A stretch of DNA of 25,948 nt from Catenaria anguillulae PL171 (lineage: Eukaryota; Blastocladiomycota; Blastocladiomycetes; Blastocladiales; Catenariaceae): assembly GCA_002102555.1 (NCBI GenBank), contig MCFL01000327.1:1-25948 (forward strand), given 5' to 3'. Below, piece after piece: positions 20,525 to 25,948 of this stretch; within the stretch, counting starts at the first letter, position 1, and each line of letters opens with the position of its first letter. The notes beneath the pieces were generated by a model. That model had not been told where the DNA came from and searched no databases. It saw nothing but the letters and a program-made list of their open reading frames with translations. Both the position numbers and the translations under genes were made by a program.

Positions 20525-22296
20525 ATGGTAAAATGCAGTTCCTTTTCATGCAATCGTCGTTGTCGACGAACCGCACCGAACACAATACTGACTTCGAATC
20601 GACCCTTCCCTCCTTCCTTCGCAACTGTCTCATCCCATCTACGCCACTCCACATCCTCAAACGACACCATTGTCAATGACCCATTACACTCTTGCATACA
20701 ATCCTGCCAACCTCGTCTGCGCTACCTCCCTCTGCCCACATGTTGCTTGATGCCTGTCCTTGACGACTGTTGTCGTGTGTGACGTGTGTTCGCTTTACTT
20801 TTTGGTGATGTCCGTGACAGGCTCCCAAGGGTAAGAAGATCGCCGCCGCTCCCTTCAAGTCGGCCGCCAAGGCTGGCGCCGTCAAGGACCCTCGTTTCGA
20901 GAAGGCCACCCGCAACTTGGCATTGGTATGCGCTTTTGAGACGGCTTGATTGCCGCAATTGTGTTTCGACATACCGCTTGTGCTCTTGTGTTTGGGTGTC
21001 ATCTGTGCCATGTCCTCGGTGTGTGTACACGACGCAACCTTCCGCAGCTTCTTGTTCCATGTGTTTTGCATCCTGTCCCTGGCCAGTGTTGCACTTGTCA
21101 CCTGGGGGTTTGGTGTGGGCATGTTGGGGCGGGCAGTGTGAAGGGCACGTGTGCGCTGCCGCGAGGGGACGGGCAGACGATCGAGCAAAAGTGGAATCGC
21201 CCTGTTGCGACTTCCTTGTTGCAACAGGTAGGCATGGTGTTTCGTTTTTGGTGCCGTGTTGTGCCGTTTGATTCGACGGGGCTTTTCGATGTCTTGTCTA
21301 GCTCTTGCCGTGTCATGTCCGCTCACCCCGTGCCACCATGAATCGCCGGTCGTGCCTTGATTTCCAACTTTGCTTGTTCCTCTGTCGCTGTTGCCTCTCG
21401 TTGCAGAAGCGCTTGCCTTTCGATCTACTGCTTCGCCCAAGTGCCCGCTCATCACCACTCGGGTCTCCCCTGTGTCAAACTGGCTACCAGGATGCTGCAC
21501 TGCTGCCTTGCGTTTCGCGTCCTTGTCAACACATCTCTTGACTTGGCCTCGAGCACAAGCGGTTGAGCTCCCTGTGTGCACCAAACTCGTGTTTCGCTTA
21601 CACCCTTTTCTTTCTCAGGCAACGCTGTTCAGCCCAAGCGCGACCTCACCCGCTACACCAAGTGGCCCGAGTACGTGCGCCTCCAGCGCCAGCGCGCCAT
21701 CCTCAAGCGCCGCCTGAAGGTTCCCCCGCGATCAACCAGTTCTCGCGCGTTGTCGACAAGAACGTTGCCTCGCAATTGTTCAAGCTCCTCAACAAGATCC
21801 GCCCCGAGACCAAGCAGGAGAAGAAGCAGCGTCTCAAGGCCATTGCCGAGGCCAAGGCCGCCGGCAAGACCGTCGAGGCTGGCAAGAAGCCCGTTGTTGT
21901 CAAGTACGGTATCAACCACGTGACTGCCCTCATTGAGGCCAAGAAGGCCAAGCTTGTCGTGATTGCCCACGACGTTGACCCCATTGAGCTCGTTGTCTTC
22001 CTCCCCGCCTTGTGCCGCAAGAGAACGTGCCCTACGTCATTGTCAAGGGTAAGGCCCGTCTCGGTACCGTTGTGCACAAGAAGACCGCCACTGCTCTTGC
22101 CGTTGTCGATGTGCAGCCCGAGAACGCCAAGGAGCTCGCTGCCCTCGTGTCGGTTGCTCAGGCCAACTTCAACGACAAGTCGGACGAGATCCGCAAGACT
22201 TGGGGTGGCGGTATCATGGGCAAGAAGTCCAACGACATGATGCTCAAGCGCGAGAAGGCCCGTGCCAAGGAGGTGTCCACCGCTCACCTTGCTTAA
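20525..22296 (+). CDS. RPL7A: Large-subunit ribosomal protein eL8 (L7Ae)
   Basis: eL8 binds 28S/5.8S rRNA in the 60S subunit. Exon 1 is just the ATG (20525-20527), followed by a 293-nt intron (20528-20820). Exon 2 (20821-20925) encodes [17 protein letters not shown]. After a 693-nt intron (20926-21618) come [63 protein letters not shown] and [13 protein letters not shown], ending KEVSTAHLA and TAA. Three one-base deletions break the frame: a G missing at the exon 2 donor (TTG/GTATG where TTGG/GTATG is needed), a C missing in the C-run at 21723-21727 (LKVPP-AINQ), and a T missing at 22022/22023 (AAG-ATG-AAC). Codon use is strongly C-ending, as expected for a highly expressed gene. With the bases restored the protein is about 260 residues, normal for the family. 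Confidence 0.96.
20926..21618 (+). other. Long intron 2 of eL8
   Basis: 693 nt, 7-13 times longer than most introns in this window. It begins GTATGC and ends in a pyrimidine-rich CTTTTCTTTCTCAG. Vertebrate RPL7A introns host box C/D snoRNAs, but I find no TGATGA/CTGA pair with terminal stems here. A small GTTGC...GCAAC hairpin lies near 21203-21226. Confidence 0.7.
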
Positions 22297-22634
22297 GCTT
22301 TCTTGTTTTTGTAAGTATTGGCAGCAGGTTGTGCACACGAATGTGACCTTGATGTTTGAGTCATTCATACTCGAAATGCATCCGCTTGTCCCTACTTTCT
22401 TGACTGTGCTTTCCCTGTTTCGTCTGTCCTAGCGCAATCCAAGTGGGCATATTAATATGATAGACTCGCAAGGTCGCGGGACAAAAGCAGCAATCCCGCC
22501 AACCTTCGTTGATCTCTCAGCAGTCAGCACACGAGAGTTGTTGACCTGACCACTGCGGCACTTCTTCACACATCGTAAGTCTAGCCCATTTTCGTCGCTG
22601 GAGACGCCATGTATTTTCCCAGCGCAAAGGCATC
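22297..22634. other. Intergenic between eL8 and the next plus-strand gene
   Basis: 338 bp carrying the eL8 3' UTR and the promoter/5' UTR of the downstream gene. An AT-rich ATATTAATATGA element lies near 22449-22460, about 180 bp before the next ATG. No gene seen. Confidence 0.5.
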
Positions 22635-24475
22635 ATGACCGCCGCCGTCGACTGCTACTCCGCACACCAAGACAAGGCGGCACCGCCGGCCTGTGCCACG
22701 GCCGCGGCTCTGCCCGCAGAACTGCTTCTCCCCATCCTCGCGCTGTCAGAACCATTGACCCAGCAAAAGGTTGCAATCTGCCTTGAAACCATTCAGCTGT
22801 CCCGTACACCGCTGGTGCGGCATTCGTGGGCCCTGCACTTAATCCTCCACCGCTCAATGCCAATGTTCAAGACACCGCCTCATCAATATCCGACCAACGA
22901 CAAGTCTCAGTTGGCCAGATTTCTCGTTCTTCGTCTCCAACACAGGCTGCCGGGCCGTGAAGCTGACGATGATTTTGTCTACGAGGTGCCGCGTGTTGCA
23001 GCACTTTCGCCTATCGCCGATTCCATTCTCTCGCCGCCATCATTCCTCAATTGGATCTTTTCTTGCCAAGGACCGCTACATGTTGCGAGGCCCTTCACGG
23101 AAACAGAATTTCAAGCATGTATGGATATTACTGCTGGCATTGAGCGGGAGGTTCCGCTGAACGAGGACCCGCTGGCCCGAGTGCGTCGGCACTGGCTCTT
23201 TGTTCCTGATGCCTTTCGCATGTTCTCGTTCTTCACGCAGCTCGGCGACTGCACCTCGGCCGCATTCGTTCTTGAGCAACTTTTACGTGTGGTCAATCCC
23301 ACTTTACCTTGCATCGCTCGGTGTGTCTCCAATTGTCAGTGGATCCGCGCGCATGTGTAGCGAGTGTTGTTTCCTACGATCCCGGCGACCAGGCGACCAT
23401 GTCGATCGAACAATGGCTGTATTGGACCGTCTTGCTCGAATGGTCACCCGCTCTTCTCGACATGGTCGATTCCATGCTACACAACCTGGGGTGCATCCGA
23501 GATTTCTTCCATTATGACCCAGACCTGCTCAGTGCCCGCCGCTCGCCATTTCACGCACTGTTGCAAACGTTTTCTGCGCCCAAAGTTTCGCCCGACCGTT
23601 TTTTGCCCATTTTCAACTCACTCGAGCGACACGGTGTTTCCCTGCACTCGCTCGGCATGTACTTGCTTGAGCAGAGGATTGACGACTATGGCTCGGTCGC
23701 CGCCCTTGTCTGCCGATTTCCTCCTTCTGCGCTTGCGGACCGCTTTGAGGACTATCACGAAGAGTTTCATGGGATTGGCGGGGAGGCATTGATTCTGGCG
23801 GGCAAGCATGGCGACATGAATTTGTTCCACGAGCTGCTTGCCAGTGGTTTGTGGCAGTTTGGCCACGTCAGCGAGGCGGTCCATGTCGCAGTCATGAGTG
23901 GGTGCGATGAGGCAGCGGAAATGGTGCACGAGTTTATCGATCAGGATAGTTTGCCGACTCTGCTGTCATATTGTATGCTGACCATCTCCTCTTGCGCATG
24001 TACCTCTTTCTGCGGACGTATTTACTGACTGATTTCCTTGTGCATACCTTGCCTGACCCTCGGCTCAGTGATCCAGCCAATGATTACCTTTGACTCGGCC
24101 GCGCTCCGATCTCTCGACGAGCGCATCATCTCGCTTTCCAAGTTTATCATTACTCTGCATCGATCGGGCAACCTCCTTTCCACTCTGGACGACCTCGAGC
24201 CCACCCAAATGCTTTTCGTTGTCGCCACGTCCGCTGCCATGATTTCACCACGCGTCATCAAGCATCCGAAGCAGCAGCTTCCGGAGGCGCTGGGAGCTGC
24301 TCGGTCGGTTATCAGGTACTTGTGGAGCATGTCGCGGTGGCTGTATCGCGTGCTGGCTGTCATTTATGTCGTCGTGTACATGCGGTGGCGAGTGCATTGG
24401 ATGGGAGTGCGCGTGTATCATGTCGTCGCTCTCCTTGTTGGATTTGTTGCTTGGTGGCTGTATTCGTTCGTTTGA
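22635..24475 (+). CDS. Hypothetical 563-aa protein, ankyrin-like, C-terminal membrane segments
   Basis: Three exons (22635-23286, 23340-23972, 24069-24475) with a 53-nt GTGTGG...GTCAG and a 96-nt GTATGC...CTCAG intron join in frame with no correction. The N-terminus has ALPAELLLPILALSEP, similar to the start of an F-box (LPxELLxxIL), but the rest of the motif is weak. The middle is helical and rich in Leu, His and Ser. Residues in exon 2 (ALILAGKHGDMNLFHELLAS and VHVAVMSGCDEAAEMVHEFI) look like degenerate ankyrin repeats. The last 50 residues hold two hydrophobic stretches (LYRVLAVIYVVVYM and HVVALLVGFVAWWLYSFV), suggesting a tail anchor or hairpin in a membrane. I recognise no named family; a lineage-specific F-box/ankyrin protein is possible but unproven. 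Confidence 0.8.
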
Positions 24476-25789
24476 ATGCGTGTGTGTGTCAGCATTCTCT
24501 ATCATATCGTTGAGTAGTTGAATCTTTGTCTTTTGGTAAATATCCATTTGGTTCAAAACATGGTGCTCATCCCCCCACCATGGTCACTGGAAAGTTTCCA
24601 GTCTGGCCAATGCACATCGCGCTGTCACTAGGGCTTTCAACCATGCTGCAACGCTTGCTGCGGCGCCGACGTCCTGGCCCATGTCGCCACATCGTCAAAG
24701 TCAAGCGAGCGCTGAAATTGACGACGCACAACCATTCTCCAAGTATATCTCCTCACACATTGGGCAATAGACAGTGTGCCATACACAAAGGAACGCAATG
24801 CCGGACAAAGATAACCTTTCGGCGTTGACGCAAACGTGTCTCGCGGCCGCTGCGGACGAGCGAATCGCACAGTGAACGGTGCGAAATGGCGGGGTAGAAT
24901 CCGACTGCGTGCCGAGGCTCAAATGTTACTGCTCCACAGGCTACAAGTGGATGGGCAAGGCGAGAAACCGCGTGGGACTGGAGGAGGACAAGGACATGTG
25001 GGAACAGGGACGCAAGTCGAGGACCAGTCGGCGAGAGCCCGTGCGGAGTCGAATAGGGTCATTTGCGGGTGGATGCACTGTTGACGCTGCTGCCGCTTGG
25101 GTTGGCAGACAGGAAGTTGGAGCAATGGACGAATAGTGTGTGCAGCAAGTGCAAAGTGTGGGTCGGTTGAAAGGAGGGCTACGGAGGCGTGAGCTAAAAG
25201 GGACTGGGGCAGTGCGGATGCGCAGATTAAGTGGAGTGGGTTGCGAGGAGACGGATGCGGTAGTGTCAAGTGGACAGACGCCCATGGGGTTCGGCACTTA
25301 TCAAATACGACAATTCGGAAGGAGCGAAAACGTCAGTACGCGCGTCTGATTCGACTCAAGTCCACAAGCGTCAGCCTAACAGGGTTGCTCCCTCATGGAC
25401 TCTCTCTGACGCAGTCCGGTACTTGCTCGCCCAAGGAAGGCGGCCATGCATGGCATGGTGGGACGGTTTGAGTCGCCAGAATCAGCTGCATTGTGAATTG
25501 GTGAGGGGCGACCCAGAAGGGCCTTCTCCATTGGCGAACTTGGCCCGACGAGGATCCACTTGTCCCAGTCGCGCAATCGATTATTATCTTTCTGTCAGGC
25601 CCGCAGGTTCCATGCTGTTCATATTCGACATGCAGAGCAAGTCAGGGCATTCTGGCAAAAAAGTGCGAGCAAATAGAGCCAAGTAAACATGTGCGTGAAA
25701 ATGTTGGACGTGGGGGTACTAAGTACATGAATATACAAGAGAAATGGACAAAATGGGTTGACCGATTGCAAATGCATAGATGCAAAAGG

Positions 25790-25815
25790 GGTAGGTAGGT
25801 AGGTAGGTAGGTAGG
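25790..25815. repeat. TAGG tetranucleotide microsatellite
   Basis: About six tandem copies of GTAG/TAGG in a non-coding, A-rich stretch. It is too short and internal to be a telomere, and its unit differs from the common TTAGGG. Length variability is likely. Confidence 0.85.
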
Positions 25816-25901
25816 CGTTGAATCAAAAGGAGAAAAGGAAAAACAAGGAATATTAGAGAGTCCAAATCACGGACCAATCTCACAAAAAGGAGAAAAGAAA
25901 G

Positions 25902-25915
25902 CAAAAAAAAAAAAA
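25902..25915. repeat. Homopolymer A-run
   Basis: A run of about 13 A on the plus strand close to the window end, in a purine-rich, non-coding context (AAAGGAGAAAAG repeats). No retroelement body is visible next to it. Confidence 0.7.
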
Positions 25916-25948
25916 GCAAGGACCAGCCCAGCTGTCAGGTACTGTGTT

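Larger units (their letters stand above)
24476..25948. other. 1.47-kb stretch without a supported gene
   Basis: It contains the 3' UTR of the upstream gene and unassigned sequence. On the minus strand several overlapping frames (about 24640-25297) are Pro/Ser/Cys-rich and open, and one contains a CPMCEE-type Cys pair, but no frame has a second motif or clear splice pair. On the plus strand, 25270-25686 is open for 138 codons but lacks an ATG at its start. The end is simple-sequence rich. A broken or unfinished gene cannot be excluded. Confidence 0.4.

Noticed and set aside
20673-21584. Minus-strand open frame of 303 codons across eL8 exon 2 and intron 2
   Set aside because: No motif, Lys/Arg/Thr/His-rich composition, lies over the eL8 introns and exon; most likely chance.
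20528-21618. Box C/D snoRNA in eL8 introns
   Set aside because: TTGATG- and CTGA-like words occur, but not as a correctly spaced C/D pair with a terminal stem.
21720-21739. 20-nt GT...AG mini-intron in eL8 that would restore frame
   Set aside because: It would remove the highly conserved Val-Pro-Pro-Ala-Ile-Asn-Gln segment and is far shorter than any spliceosomal intron seen here; a missing C is simpler.
20525-22296. eL8 as a processed pseudogene
   Set aside because: Introns are retained and the protein sequence between the three one-base gaps is highly conserved with strong codon bias.
24637-24922. CK2 regulatory subunit-like zinc-finger fragment (YCPMCEE) on the minus strand
   Set aside because: Only one Cys pair, without the following Y-x-P-x-S or the second Cys pair; no flanking CK2-beta sequence.
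25270-25686. Plus-strand 138-codon open frame near the right end
   Set aside because: No ATG at its start, no motif, no splice context; left unannotated.
25790-25815. Telomere-like repeat
   Set aside because: A short TAGG microsatellite followed by unique sequence; unit and length do not match a telomere.

Overview
The window is nuclear DNA of a compact eukaryotic genome. The evidence is spliceosomal introns of about 50-105 nt (donors GTACGC, GTATGC, GTGCGC, GTAAGT; CTGAC-like branch sites; CAG/TAG acceptors), a eukaryotic tRNA-Trp with internal A and B boxes, a eukaryotic ribosomal protein eL8, and several animal/fungal-type families (NR2C2AP, TMEM94, cytosolic ENGase, cyclic-nucleotide-gated channel). 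The eL8 sequence, the short introns, the CNG channel and a CsbD/Hmp1-like stress protein would fit a zoosporic (chytrid or blastocladialean) fungus or a close opisthokont relative. That placement is inference.

Layout, left to right: the 3' end of an unrecognised plus-strand gene (to 802); an unrecognised minus-strand gene (about 1119-1717); a minus-strand CsbD-like, Gly/Tyr/Arg-rich protein (1784-2905); a minus-strand TMEM94-type P-type ATPase (3273 to about 8224); a plus-strand NR2C2AP homologue (8423-9130); a minus-strand CBS-domain protein (9093-10035, probably with upstream coding to 10413); a gene-poor stretch to 11.7 kb; a plus-strand cyclic-nucleotide-gated channel (about 11.7-15.55 kb); tRNA-Trp(CCA) on minus (15806-15877); a plus-strand GH85 cytosolic endo-beta-N-acetylglucosaminidase (about 16.6-18.87 kb); a minus-strand multi-pass J-domain protein (18949-20303); plus-strand ribosomal protein eL8 (20525-22296); a plus-strand 563-residue protein with a hydrophobic C-terminus (22635-24475); then 1.5 kb with no supported gene.

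The genes are ordinary housekeeping, signalling and membrane-transport genes with no visible common pathway. Several pairs share short divergent promoters (TMEM94/NR2C2AP, J-protein/eL8) or converge tightly (NR2C2AP/CBS overlap; ENGase/J-protein 75 bp apart).

The strongest whole-window signal is that at least five conserved genes (eL8, NR2C2AP, CBS protein, CNG channel, ENGase) need single-base corrections to stay in frame, many of them in short homopolymers. The CsbD-like gene, the 3.9-kb ATPase exon, the J-protein and the 563-residue gene splice cleanly with none. This looks like residual consensus error in the assembly, and it should be settled before any frameshift is read as biology. No mobile element, CRISPR array or novel defence or secretion system was found. 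The most intriguing biological point is a 63-nt, frame-preserving, canonical-looking intron lying exactly over the expected pore of the CNG channel.
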